Positions 45,301 to 58,000 of a DNA stretch of 64,000 nt are shown in pieces. Origin of the DNA: Lepidurus packardi (taxonomy: Eukaryota > Arthropoda > Branchiopoda > Notostraca > Triopsidae); the NCBI GenBank assembly GCA_023053545.1, contig JAKZAN010000126.1:25702-89701 (forward strand). The letters run 5' to 3'. A program made the translations under genes and the position numbers. The notes under the pieces are model-generated. The model saw only the letters and a program-made list of their open reading frames with translations, was not told the DNA's origin and did not search any database. How positions within the stretch are numbered: position 1 is the first letter of the stretch; each line of letters starts with the position of its first letter.

Positions 45301-48300
45301 TACCGGTGTAAACAGGTTTAAACTGGTTTTAACTGGTATAAACTGGTTTACACAGGTCTAAACTGGTTTAAACTGGTTGATACTAGTTCAAACTGGTTGA
45401 AATTTTTTTAACAGGTCTAAACTTGTTCAAACTAGTTTATAAACTGGTTTAAAACGTTTTTAACTGGCTTAAACTGGTTTAAACCAGGCCTAAACAGGTC
45501 TAAACTGGTTTAAACTAGTTTATTAACTGTTTTACACTGGTTTAAACTTGTTTATACTAGTTCAAACTGGTTTAAACTGGTTTACACAGGTTTAAACTGG
45601 TTTAAGCGAGTTCATAAACTGGTTTATACCGGTGTAAACAGGTCTAAACTGGTTCTAAATGGTATAAACTGGTTTACACAGGTTTAAACTGGTTTATACT
45701 GGTTTATACTAGTTCAAACTGGTTTAAATTTTTTTTAACAGGTCTAAGCTTGTTTAAGCTAGTTTATAAACTGGTTTAAACCGTTTTTAACTGGCTTAAA
45801 CTGGTTTAAACCAGGCCTAAAAAGGTCTAAACTGGTTTAAACTAGTTTATTAACTGTTTTACACTGGTTTAACCTGGTTTATACTAGTTCAAACTGGTTT
45901 AAACTGGTCTACTCATGTCTAAACTGGTTTACTCATGTCTATACTGGTTTAACGTAGTATATAAACTGGTTTATACTAGTTCAAACTGGTTTAAATCGGT
46001 TAAAACTGGCTTAATCTGGTTTAAACTGGTTAAAACTAGATTATAAACTGGTTTATACCGGTGTAAACAGGTCTAAACTGGTTTTAACTGGTATAAACTA
46101 GTTCAAACTGGTTGAAATTTTTTTAACAGGTCTAAACTGGTTTAAACTAGTTTATTAACTGTGTTACACTGGTTTAAACTTGTTTATACTAGTTCAAACT
46201 GGTTTAAACTGGTTCACACAGGTCTAAACTGGTTTAAGCTAGTTTATAAACTGGTTTATACCGGTGTAAACAGGTCTAAACTGGTTCTAAATGGTATAAA
46301 CTGGTTTACACAGGTCTAAACTGGTTTAAACTGGTTTATACTAGTTCAAACTGGTTTAAGCCGGTTAAAACTGGCTTAATCTGGTTTAAACTGGTTAAAA
46401 CTAGATTATAAACTGGTTTATACCGGTGTAAACAGGTCTAAACTGGTTTTAACTGGTATAAACTAGTTCAAACTGGTTTAAATTTTTTTAACAGGTCTAA
46501 ACTGGTTTAAACTAGTTTATTTACTGTGTTACACTGGTTTAAACTTGTTTATACTAGTTCAAACTGGTTTAAACTGGTTTACACAGGTCTAAACTGGTTT
46601 AAGCTAGTTTATAAACTGGTTTATACCGGTGTAAACAGGTCTAAACTGGTTCTAAATGGTATAAACTGGTTTACACAGTTCTAAACTGGTTTAAACTGGT
46701 TTATACTAGTCCAAACTGGTTTAAGCCGGTTAAAACTGGCTTAATATGGTTTAAACTGGTCAAAACCAGATTATAAACTGATTTATACCGGTGTAAGCAG
46801 GTCTAAACTGGTTTTAACTGGTATAAACTGGTTTACAAAGGTTTAAACTGGTTTATACTAGTTCAAACTGGTTGAAGTTTTTTAACAGGTCTAAACTTGT
46901 TTTAACTAGTTTATAAACTGGTTTAAAACGTTTTTAACTGGCTTAAACTGGCTTAAACTGGTTTAAACCAGGCCTAAACAGGTCTTAACTGTTTTAAACT
47001 AGTTTATTAACTGTTTTACACTGGTTTAAACTGGTTTACACAGGTCTAAACTGGTTTAAGCTAGTTTATAAACTGGTTTATACCTTTGTAAACAGGTCTA
47101 AACTGGTTCTAAATGGCATAAACTGGTTTACACAGGTCTAAACAGGTTTAAACTGGTTTATACTAGTTCAAACTGGTTTAAACTGGTCTACTCATGTCTA
47201 AACTGGTTTACTCATGTCTAAACTGGTTTAAGGTAGTTTATAGACTGGTTTATACTAGTTCAAACTGGTTTAAACCGGTTAAAACTGGCTTAATCTGGTT
47301 TAAACTGGTCAAAACTAGATTATAAACTGGTTTATACCGGTGTAAACAGGTTTAAACTGGTTTTAACTGGTATAAACTGGTTTACACAGGTCTAAACTGG
47401 TTTAAACTGGTTGATACTAGTTCAAACTGGTTGAAATTTTTTTAACAGGTCTAAACTTGTTCAAACTAGTTTATAAACTGGTTTAAAACGTTTTTAACTG
47501 GCTTAAACTGGTTTAAACCAGGCCTAAACAGGTCTAAACTGGTTTAAACTAGTTTATTAACTGTTTTACACTGGTTTAAACTTGTTTATACTAGTTCAAA
47601 CTGGTTTAAACTGGTTTACACAGGTTTAAACTGGTTTAAGCGAGTTCATAAACTGGTTTATACCGGTGTAAACAGGTCTAAACTGGTTCTAAATGGTATA
47701 AACTGGTTTACACAGGTTTAAACTGGTTTATACTGGTTTATACTAGTTCAAACTGGTTTAAATTTTTTTTAACAGGTCTAAGCTTGTTTAAGCTAGTTTA
47801 TAAACTGGTTTAAACCGTTTTTAACTGGCTTAAACTGGTTTAAACCAGGCCTAAAAAGGTCTAAACTGGTTTAAACTAGTTTATTAACTGTTTTACACTG
47901 GTTTAACCTGGTTTATACTAGTTCAAACTGGTTTAAACTGGTCTACTCATGTCTAAACTGGTTTACTCATGTCTATACTGGTTTAACCTAGTATATAAAC
48001 TGGTTTATACTAGTTCAAACTGGTTTAAATCGGTTAAAACTGGCTTAATCTGGTTTAAACTGGTTAAAACTAGATTATAAACTGGTTTATACCGGTGTAA
48101 ACAGGTCTAAACTGGTTTTAACTGGTATAAACTAGTTCAAACTGGTTGAAATTTTTTTAACAGGTCTAAACTGGTTTAAACTAGTTTATTAACTGTGTTA
48201 CACTGGTTTAAACTTGTTTATACTAGTTCAAACTGGTTTAAACTGGTTCACACAGGTCTAAACTGGTTTAAGCTAGTTTATAAACTGGTTTATACCGGTG

Positions 48301-49368
48301 TAAACAGGTCTAAACTGGTTCTAAATGGTATAAACTGGTTTACACAGGTCTAAACTGGTTTAAACTGGTTTATACTAGTTCAAACTGGTTTAAGCCGGTT
48401 AAAACTGGCTTAATCTGGTTTAAACTGGTTAAAACTAGATTATAAACTGGTTTATACCGGTGTAAACAGGTCTAAACTGGTTTTAACTGGTATAAACTAG
48501 TTCAAACTGGTTTAAATTTTTTTAACAGGTCTAAACTGGTTTAAACTAGTTTATTTACTGTGTTACACTGGTTTAAACTTGTTTATACTAGTTCAAACTG
48601 GTTTAAACTGGTTTACACAGGTCTAAACTGGTTTAAGCTAGTTTATAAACTGGTTTATACCGGTGTAAACAGGTCTAAACTGGTTCTAAATGGTATAAAC
48701 TGGTTTACACAGGTCTAAACTGGTTTAAACTGGTTTATACTAGTCCAAACTGGTTTAAGCCGGTTAAAACTGGCTTAATATGGTTTAAACTGGTCAAAAC
48801 CAGATTATAAACTGATTTATACCGGTGTAAGCAGGTCTAAACTGGTTTTAACTGGTATAAACTGGTTTACAAAGGTTTAAACTGGTTTATACTAGTTCAA
48901 ACTGGTTGAAGTTTTTTAACAGGTCTAAACTTGTTTTAACTAGTTTATAAACTGGTTTAAAACTTTTTAACTGGCTTAAACTGGCTTAAACTGGTTTAAA
49001 CCAGGCCTAAACAGGTCTTAACTGTTTTAAACTAGTTTATTAACTGTTTTACACTGGTTTAAACTGGTTTACACAGGTCTAAACTGGTTTAAGCTAGTTT
49101 ATAAACTGGTTTATACCTTTGTAAACAGGTCTAAACTGGTTCTAAATGGCATAAACTGGTTTACACAGGTCTAAACAGGTTTAAACTGGTTTATACTAGT
49201 TCAAACTGGTTTAAACTGGTCTACTCATGTCTAAACTGGTTTACTCATGTCTAAACTGGTTTAAGGTAGTTTATAGACTGGTTTATACTAGTTCAAACTG
49301 GTTTAAACCGGTTAAAACTGGCTTAATCTGGTTTAAACTGGTCAAAACTAGATTATAAACTGGTTTAT
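45301..49368. repeat. Two tandem copies of a 2034-bp satellite A unit
   Basis: CTGATTTATACCGG landmarks at 44744, 46778 and 48812 are each 2034 bp apart. The unit carries private words (GTCTATACTGG near 45935 and 47970; GTTCACACAGG near 46211 and 48245). A partial third copy precedes it from about 44300. Confidence 0.85.
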
Positions 49369-49805
49369 ACCGGTGTAAACAGGTCTAAACTGGTTTTAAC
49401 TGGTATAAACTGGTTTACACAGGTCTAAACTGGTTTAAACTGGTTTATACTAGTTCGAACTAGTTGAAATTTTTTTAACAGGTCTAAACTGGGTTAAACT
49501 AGTTTATTAACTGTGATACACTGGTTTAAACTTGTTTATACTAGTTCAAACTGGTTTAAACTGGTTTACACAGGTCTAAACTGGTTTAAGCTAGTTTATA
49601 AACTGGTTTACACCGGTGTAAACAGGTCCAAACTGGTTCTAAATGGTATAAACTGGTTTACACAGGTCTAAACCGGTGTAAACTGGTTTGTACTAGTTCA
49701 AACTGGTTTAAACCGGTTAAAACTGGCTTAATCTGGTTTAAACTGGTCAAAACTAGATTATAAACTGGTTTATACCGGTGTAAACAGGTCTAAACTGGTT
49801 TTAAC

Positions 49806-49870
49806 TGTTAAAACCGTTTTAAATGTTTAAAACTGTTTTAACTGTCTAAACTGGTTTTAACTGTTTTCTG
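49806..49870. repeat. Degenerate segment in satellite A
   Basis: For about 65 bp the CTGGTTTAAA units are replaced by AACTGTTTT, ACCGTTTTAAATG and similar words lacking GG, and the 10-bp register is lost. Regular units resume at about 49871. It looks like an old damaged remnant or a repair junction. Confidence 0.6.
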
Positions 49871-51894
49871 GTTTAAACTAGTTTAAACCAGGCCTAAAAA
49901 GGTCTAAACTGGTTTAAACTAGTTTATTAACTGTTTTACACTGGTTTAACCTGATCTATACTAGTTCAAACTGGTTTAAACTGGTCTACTCATGTCTAAA
50001 CTGGTTTACTCATGTCTAAACTGGTTTAACGTAGTTTATAAACTGGTTTATACTAGTTCAAACTGGTTTAAACCGGTTAAAACTGGCTTAATCTGGTTTA
50101 AACTGGTTAAAACTAGATTATAAACTGGTTTATACCGGTGTTAACAGGTCTAAAATGGTTTTAACTGGTATAAACTAGTTCAAACTGGTTTAAATTTTTT
50201 TAACAGGTCTAAACTGGTTTAAACTAGTTTATTAACTGTGTTACACTGGTTTAAACTTGTTTATACTAGTTCAAACTGGTTTAAACTGGTTTACACAGGT
50301 CTAAACTGGTTTAAGCTAGTTTATAAACTGGTTTATGCCGGTGTAAACAGGTCTAAACTGGTTCTAAATGGTATAAACTGGTTTACACAGGTCTAAACTG
50401 GTTTAAACTGGTTTAAGCCGGTTAAAACTGGCTTAATCTGGTTTGAACTGGTCAAAACTAGATTATAAACTGGTTTATACCGGTGTAAACAGGTCTAAAC
50501 TGGTTTTAACTGCTATAAACTGGTTTACACAAATCTAAACTGGTTTAAACTGGTTGATACTAGTTCAAACTGGTTGAAATTTTTTTATCAGGTCTAAACT
50601 TGTTCAAACTAGTTTATTAACTGGTTTAAAACGTTTTTAACTGGCTTAAACTGGTTTAAACCAGGCCTAAACAGGTCTAAACTGGTTTAAACTAGTTTAT
50701 TAACTGTTTTACACTGGTTTAAACTTGTTTATACTAGTTCAAACTGGTTTAAACTGGTTTACACAGGTCTAAACTGGTTTAAGCGAGTTCATAAACTGGT
50801 TTATACCGGTGTAAACAGGTCTAAACTGGTTTAAGCTAGTTCATAAACTGGTTTATACCGGTGTAATCAGGTCTAAACTGGTTCTAAATGGTATAAACTG
50901 GTTTACACAGGTCTAAACTGGTATATACTGGTTTATACTAGTTCAAACTGGTTTAAATTTTTTTTAACAGGTCTAAGCTTGTTTAAGCTAGTTTATAAAC
51001 TGGTTTAAACCGTTTTTAACTGGCTTAAACTGGTTTAAACCAGGCCTAAAAAGGTCTAAACTGGTTTAAACTAGTTTATTAACTGTGTTACACTGGTTTA
51101 AACTTGTTTATACTAGTTCAAACTGGTTTAAACTGGTTTACACAGGTCTAAACTGGTTTAAGCTAGTTTATAAACTGGTTTATACCGGTGTAAACAGGTC
51201 TAAACTGGTTCTTAATGGTATAAACTGGTTTACACAGTCCTAAACTGGTTATTTTACATGCAATTTCTATGAAATTTCCTTGAAATTTGCTTGTAATTTT
51301 ACCTGAAATTTCCTCGAAATCTTATTTAAATTACACTGAAATTTCATTGAAATTTCGTTGACATATGCTTGTAAGTTTACCTGAAATTTCAATGAAATTT
51401 ACTTGAAATTTGCTTGTAATTTTACCTGAAATTTTCTCGAAATCTTATTGAAATTACACTGAAATTTCAATGAAATTTCCTTTAAATTTGCTTTTAATTT
51501 TACCTGAAATTTCCTCGAAATCTTATTTAAATTACAATGAAATTTCATTGAAATTTCGTTGAAATATGCTTGTAATTTTACCTCAAATTTCAATGAAATT
51601 TCTTTGAAATTTGCTTGTGATTTTACCTGAAATTTCAATGAAATTTCCTTTTAATTTGCTTGTAATTTTACCTGAAATTTCCTCTAAATCTTATTGAAAT
51701 TACACTGAAATTTCATTGAAATTTCGTTGAAATATGCTTGTAATTTTACCTGAAATTTCAATGAAATTTACTTGAAATTTGCTTGTAATTTTACCTGAAA
51801 TTTCCTCGAAATCTTATTGAAATTACACTGAAATTTCAATGAAATTTCCTTGAAATTTGCTTTTAATTTTACCTGAAATTTCCTCGAAATCTTA

Positions 51895-51975
51895 TTTAAA
51901 TTATTTCCTCGAAATTTTCCTCGAAATTATTTCCTCGAAATTTAAATTATTTCCTCGAAATCTTATGAAATTTCT
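51895..51975. repeat. Irregular TTTCCTCGAAAT cluster in satellite B
   Basis: The word TTTCCTCGAAAT is repeated at short uneven spacing with AAATTA between copies, and the 123-bp order is lost for about 80 bp. It seems to be a local rearrangement; I see nothing else in it. Confidence 0.6.
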
Positions 51976-53135
51976 TCGAAATCTTATTGAAATTACACAG
52001 AAACTTCAATGAAATTTCCTTGAAATTTGCTTGTAATTTTACCTGAAATTTCCTCGAAATCTTATTGAAATTACACTGAAATTTCATTGAAACTTCGTTG
52101 AAATATGCTTGTAATTTTACCTGAAATTTCAATAAAATTTCCTTAAAATTTGCTTGTAATTTTACCAGAATTTCCTCAAAATCTTATTGAAATTACACTG
52201 AAACTTCAATGAAATTTAATTGAAATTTGCTTGTAATTTTACCTGAAATTTCCTCAAAATCTAATTGAAATTACACTGAAATTTCATTGAAATTTCGTTG
52301 AAATATGCTTGTAATTTTACCTGAAATTTCAAAGAAATTTACTTGAAATTTGCTTGTAATTTTACCTGAAATTTCCTCGAAATCTGATTGAAATTACACT
52401 GAAATTTCATTGAAATTTCGTTGAAATATGCTTGTAATTTTACCTGAAATTTCATTGAAATTTCGTTGAAATATGCTTGTAATTTTACCTGAAATTTCAA
52501 TGAAATTTACTTGAAATTTGCTTGTAATTTTACCTGAAATTTCCTCGAAATCTGATTGAAATTACACTGAAATTTCATTGAAATTTCGTTGAAATATGCT
52601 TGTAATTTTACCTGAAATTTCAATGAAATTTCATTGAAATTTGCTTGTAATTTTACCTGAAATTTCCTCGAAATCTGATTGAAATTACACTGAAATTTAA
52701 TTGAAATTTCGTTGAAATATGCTTGTAATTTAACCTGAAATTTCCTTCAAATTTGCTTGTAATTTTACCTGAAATTTCCTCGAAATCTTACTCAAATTAC
52801 ACTGAAATTTCATTGAAATTTCGTTGAAATATGCATGTAATTTTACCTGAAATTTCAATAAAATTTCCTTGAAATTTGCTTGTAATTTTACCTGAAATTT
52901 CCTCGAAATCTTATTGAACCTACAATGAAATTTCATTGAAATTTCCTTGAAATATGCTTGTAATTTTACCTGAAATTTCAATGAAATTTCCTTGAAATTT
53001 GCTTGTAATTTTACCTGAAATTTCCTTGAAATCTTATTGAAATTACACTGAAATTTCATTGAAATTTCGTTGAAATATGCTTGTAATTTTACCTGAAATT
53101 TAAATGAAATTTCCTTGAAATTTGCTTGTAATTTT

Positions 53136-53295
53136 ACCTGACCTGACCTGACCTTACCTGACCTGACCTGACCAGACCTATTTGACCTGACCTCACCTGA
53201 CCTCACCTCACTTGACCTTACTTGACCTTACTTGACCTCACCTGACCTCACCTGACCTCACCTGACCTCACCTGACCTCACCTGACCTCACCTCA
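53136..53295. repeat. CCTGA/CCTCA minisatellite, first block
   Basis: About 160 bp of 5-bp units replace satellite B. The left part is (ACCTG)n with CCTTA and CCAGA variants; the right part is a 10-bp unit CCTGACCTCA repeated about six times. On the minus strand the units read TCAGG, TGAGG and TAAGG. It is bounded on both sides by the satellite B word TTTTACCTG, from which it may have expanded. Confidence 0.9.
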
Positions 53296-53894
53296 AATTT
53301 TACCTGAAATTTCAATGAAATTTGCTTGTAATTTTACATGAAATTTCCTAGAAATCTTATTGAAATTACACTGAAATTTCATTGAAATTTCGTTGAAATA
53401 TGCTTGTAATTTTACCTGAAATTTCTATGAAATTTCCTTGAAATTTGCTTGTAATTTTACCTGAAATTTCCTCGAAATCTTATTAAAATTACAGTGAAAT
53501 TTCATTGAAATATACTTGTAATTTTACATGAAATTTCAATGAAATTTCCTTGGAATTTCCTTGGAATTTCAATGAAATTTGCTTGTTATTTTAACTGAAA
53601 TTTCCTCAAAATCTTATTGAAATTACACTGAAATTTCATTGAAATTTCGTTGAAATATGCTTGTAATTTTACCTGAAATTTCAATGAAATTTCCTTGAAA
53701 TTTGCTTGTAATTTTACCTGAAATTTCCTTGAAATCTTATTTAAATTACAATGAAATTTCTTTGAAATTTCGTTGAAATATGCTTGTAATTTTACCTCAA
53801 ATTTCAATGAAATTTCATTGAAATTTCGTTGAAATATGCTTGTAATTTTACCTGAAATTTAAATGAAATTTCCTTGAAATTTGCTTGTAATTTT

Positions 53895-54074
53895 ACCTGA
53901 CCTGACCTGACCTTACCTGACCTGACCTGACCAGACCTATTTGACCTGACCTCACCTGACCTCACCTGACCTCACCTCACTTGACCTTACTTGACCTTAC
54001 TTGACCTCACCTGACCTCACCTGACCTCACCTGACCTCACCTGACCTCACCTGACCTCACCTGACCTCACCTCA
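53895..54074. repeat. CCTGA/CCTCA minisatellite, second block
   Basis: This is a near copy of 53136-53295, 20 bp longer through extra 10-bp units. The flanks, including unusual AAATTTAAATGAAAT on the left and a TTTCCTAGAAATC variant on the right, also match, so the block moved as part of a ~760-bp segmental duplication. Confidence 0.9.
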
Positions 54075-55001
54075 AATTTTACCTGAAATTTCAATGAAAT
54101 TTGCTTGTAATTTTACATGAAATTTCCTAGAAATCTTATTGAAATTACACTGAAATTTCATTGAAATTTCGTTGAAATATGCTTGTAATTTTACCTGAAA
54201 TTTCAATGAAATTTCCTTGAAATTTGCTTGTAATTTTACCTGAAATTTCCTTGAAATCTTATTGAAATTACACTGAAATTTCATTGAAATTTCGTTGAAA
54301 TATGCTTGTAATTTTACCTGAAATTTCAATGAAATTTCCTTGAAATTTGCTTGTAATTTTACCTGAAATTTCCTCGAAATTTTATTGAAATTACACTGAA
54401 ATTTCATTGAAATTTCGTTGAAATATGCTTGTAATTTTACCTGAAATTTCAATGAAATTTCCTTGAAATTTGATTGTAATTTTACCTGAAATTTCAACGA
54501 AATTAATTTGAAATTTGCATGTAATTTAACCTGAAATTTCCTCGAAATCTTTTTGAAATTAGACTGAAACTTCAATGAAATTTCCTTGAAATTTGCTTGT
54601 AATTTTACCTGAAATTTCCTCGAAATCTTATTGAAATTACACTGAAATTTCATTGAAATTTTGTTGAAATATGCTTGTAATTTTACCTCAAATTTCAATG
54701 AAATTTCCTTGAAATTTGCTTGTAATTTTACCTGAAATTTCTTCGAAATCTTATTGAAATTACGCTGAAACTTCAATGAAATTTAATTGAAATTTGCTTG
54801 TAATTTTATCTGAAATTTCCTCGAAATCTTATTGAAATTGCACTGAAGTTTCATTGAAATTTCGTTGAAATATGCTTGTTATTTTACCTGAAATTTCAAT
54901 GAAATTTCATTGAAATTTGCTTGTAATTTTATCTGAAATTTCCTCGAAATCTTATTGAAATTACACTGAAATTTCATTGAAATTTCGTTGAAATATGCTT
55001 G

Positions 55002-58000
55002 TTATTTTACCTTAAATTTCAATGAAATTTCCTTGAAATTTGCTTGTAATTTAACCTGAAATTTCAATGAAATTTCCTTGAAATTTGCTTGTAATTTTAC
55101 CTGAAATTTCCTTGAAATCTTATTGAAATTACACTGAAATTTCATTGAAATTTCGTTGAAATATGCTTGTAATTTTACCTCAAATTTCAATGAAATTCCC
55201 TTGAAATTTGCTTGTAATTTTACCTGAAATTTCCTCGTAATCTTATTGAAATTACACTGAAATTTCATTGAAATTTCGTTGAAATATGCTTGTAATTTTA
55301 CCTCAAATTTCAATGAAATTTCCTTGAAATTTGCTTGTAATTTTACCTGAAATTTCTTCGAAATCTTATTGAAATTACACTGAAACTTCAATGAAATTTC
55401 CTTGCAATTTGCTTGTAATTTTATCTGAAATTTCTTCGAAATCTTATTGAAATTACTCTGAAATTTCATTGAAATTTCGTTGAAATATGCTTGTAATTTT
55501 ACCTGAAATTTCAAAGAAATTTCCTTGAAATTTGCTTGTAATTTTACCTGAAATTTCCTCGAAATCTTATTGAAATTACACTGAAATTTCATTGAAATTT
55601 CGTTGAAATATGCTTGTAATTTTACCTCAAATTTCAATGAAATTTCATTGAAATTTACTTGTAATTTTATCTTAAATTTCCTCGAAATCTTATTGAAATT
55701 ACACTGAAATTTCATTGAAACTTCGTTGAAATATGCTTGTAATTTTACCTGAAATTTCAATGAAATTTCTTTGAAATTTGCTTGTAATTTTATCTGAAAT
55801 TTCCTCGAAATCTTATTGAAATTACACTGAAATTTCATTGAAATTTCGTTGAAATATGCTTGTAATTTTACCTGAAATTTCAATGAAATTTCATTGAAAT
55901 TTACTTGTAATTTTCTCTTAAATTTCCTCGAAATCTTATTGAAATTACACTGATATTTCAATGAAATTTCGTTGAAATATGCTTGTAATTTTACCTGAAA
56001 TTTCAATGAAATTTCCTTGAAATTTGCTTGTAATTTTACCTGAAATTTCTTCGAAATCTTATTGAAATTACACAGAAACTTCAATGAAATTTCCTTGAAA
56101 TTTGCTTGTAATTTTACCTGAAATTTCGTCGAAGTCTTATTGAAATTACACTGAAATTTCATTGAAATTTCGTTGAAATATGCTTGTAATTTAACCTGAA
56201 ATTTCAAAGAAATTTCCTTGAAATTTACTTGTAATTTTATCTTAAATTTCCTCGAAATCTTATTGAAATTACACTGAAATTTCATTGAAATTTCTTTGAA
56301 ATATGCTTGTAATTTTACCTGAAATTTCCTCGAAATCTTATTGAAATTACACTGAAATTTCATTGAAATTTCGTTGAAATATGCTTGTAATTTTACCTCA
56401 AATTTCAATGAAATTTCCTTGAAATTTGCTTGTAATTTTACCTGAAATTTCTTCGAAATCTTATTGTAATTACACTGAAACTTCAATGAAATTTCCTTGA
56501 ATTTTGCTTGTAATTTTATCTGAAATTTCCTCGAAATCTTATTGAAATTACACTGAAATTTCATTGAAATTTCGTTGAAATATGCTTGTAATTTTACCTG
56601 AAATTTCAATGAAATTTCATTGAAATTTGCTTGTAATTTAACCTGAAATTTCAATGAAATTTCCTTGAAATTTGCTTGTAATTTTACCTGAAATTTCCTC
56701 GTAATCTTATTGAAATTACACTGAAATTTCATTGAAATTTCGTTGAAATATGCTTGTAATTTTACCTCAAATTTCAATGAAATTTCCTTGAAATTTGCAT
56801 GTAATTTTAACTGAAATTTCTTCGAAATCTTATTGAAATTACACTGAAACTTCAATGAAATTTCCTTGCAATTTGCTTGTAATTTTATCTGAAATTTCTT
56901 CGAAATCTTATTGAAATTACACTGAAATTTCATTGAAATTTCGTTGAAATATGCTTGTAATTTTACCTGAAATTTCAATGAAATTTCTTTGAAATTTGCT
57001 TGTAATTTTACCTGAAATTTCCTCGAAATCTTATTGAAATTACACTGAAATTTCATTGAAATTTCGTTGAAATATGCTTGTAATTTTACCTGAAACTTCA
57101 ATGAAATTTCCTTGAAATATGCTTGTAATTTTACCTGAAATTTCCGCGAAATCTTATTGAAATTACACTGAAATTTCATTGAAATTTCGTTGAAATATGC
57201 TTGTAATTTTAACTGAAATTTCAAAGAAATTTCCTTGAAATTTGCTTGTAATTTTACCTGAAATTTCCTCGAAATCTTATTGAAATTACCCTGAAATTTC
57301 ATTGAAATTTCGTTGAAATATGCTTGTAATTTTACCTGAAATTTCAATGAAATTTCCTTGAAATTTGCTTGTAATTTTACCTGAAATTTCTTCGAAATCT
57401 TACTGAAATTACACAGAAACTTCAATGAAATTTCCTTGAAATTTGCTTGTAATTTTACCTGAAATTTCCTCGAAATCTTATTTAAATTACAATGAAATTT
57501 CTTTGAAATTTCGTTGAAATATGCTTGTAATTTTACCTGAAATTTCAATGAAATTTCATTGAAAATTACTTGTAATTTTATCTTAAATTTCCTCGAAATC
57601 TTATTGAAATTAGACTGAAACTTCAATGAAATTTCCTTGAAATTTGCTTGTAATTTTACCTGAAATTTCGTCGAAATCTTATTGAAATTATACTGAAATT
57701 TCATTGAAATTTCGTTGAAATATGCTTGTAATTTTACCTGAAATTTCAATGACATTTCCTTGAAATTTTCTTGTAATTTTACCTGAAATTTCCTTGAAAT
57801 CTTATTGAAATTACACTGAAATTTCATTGAAATTTCGTTGAAAAATGCTTGTAATTTTACCTCAAATTTCAATGAAATTTCCTTGAAATTTCCTTGTAAT
57901 TTTACCTGAAATTTCCTCGTAATCTTATTGAAATTACACTGAAATTTCATTGAAATTTTGTTGAAATATGCTTGTAATTTTACCTGAAATTTCAAAGAAA

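Larger units (their letters stand above)
11850..51250. repeat. Satellite A, main block (~39.4 kb)
   Basis: This array has the same ~10-bp unit family as 1910-5630. Units come in a fixed order with occasional 11-bp members, so copies align over hundreds of bases. Landmarks are a GAAATTTTTTTAAC poly-T word, ACTCATG pairs (as at 12131 and 12163), AAAACGTTTTTAACTGG and CCAGGCCTAAACAGG. Higher-order periods change along the block: 1372 bp (11862-14605), 1847 bp (18241-23781), ~4765 bp (25690-35127), a mixed zone with offsets of 900, 3703 and 5870 bp (34560-43666) and 2034 bp (45301-49368). I found no inserted gene, transposon or RNA gene in it. The left edge is the Bel/Pao target duplication, the right edge an abrupt switch to satellite B. 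Confidence 0.95.

Noticed and set aside
53136-54074. True telomere
   Set aside because: The blocks are only 160-180 bp, mixed in sequence and flanked on both sides by satellite B.
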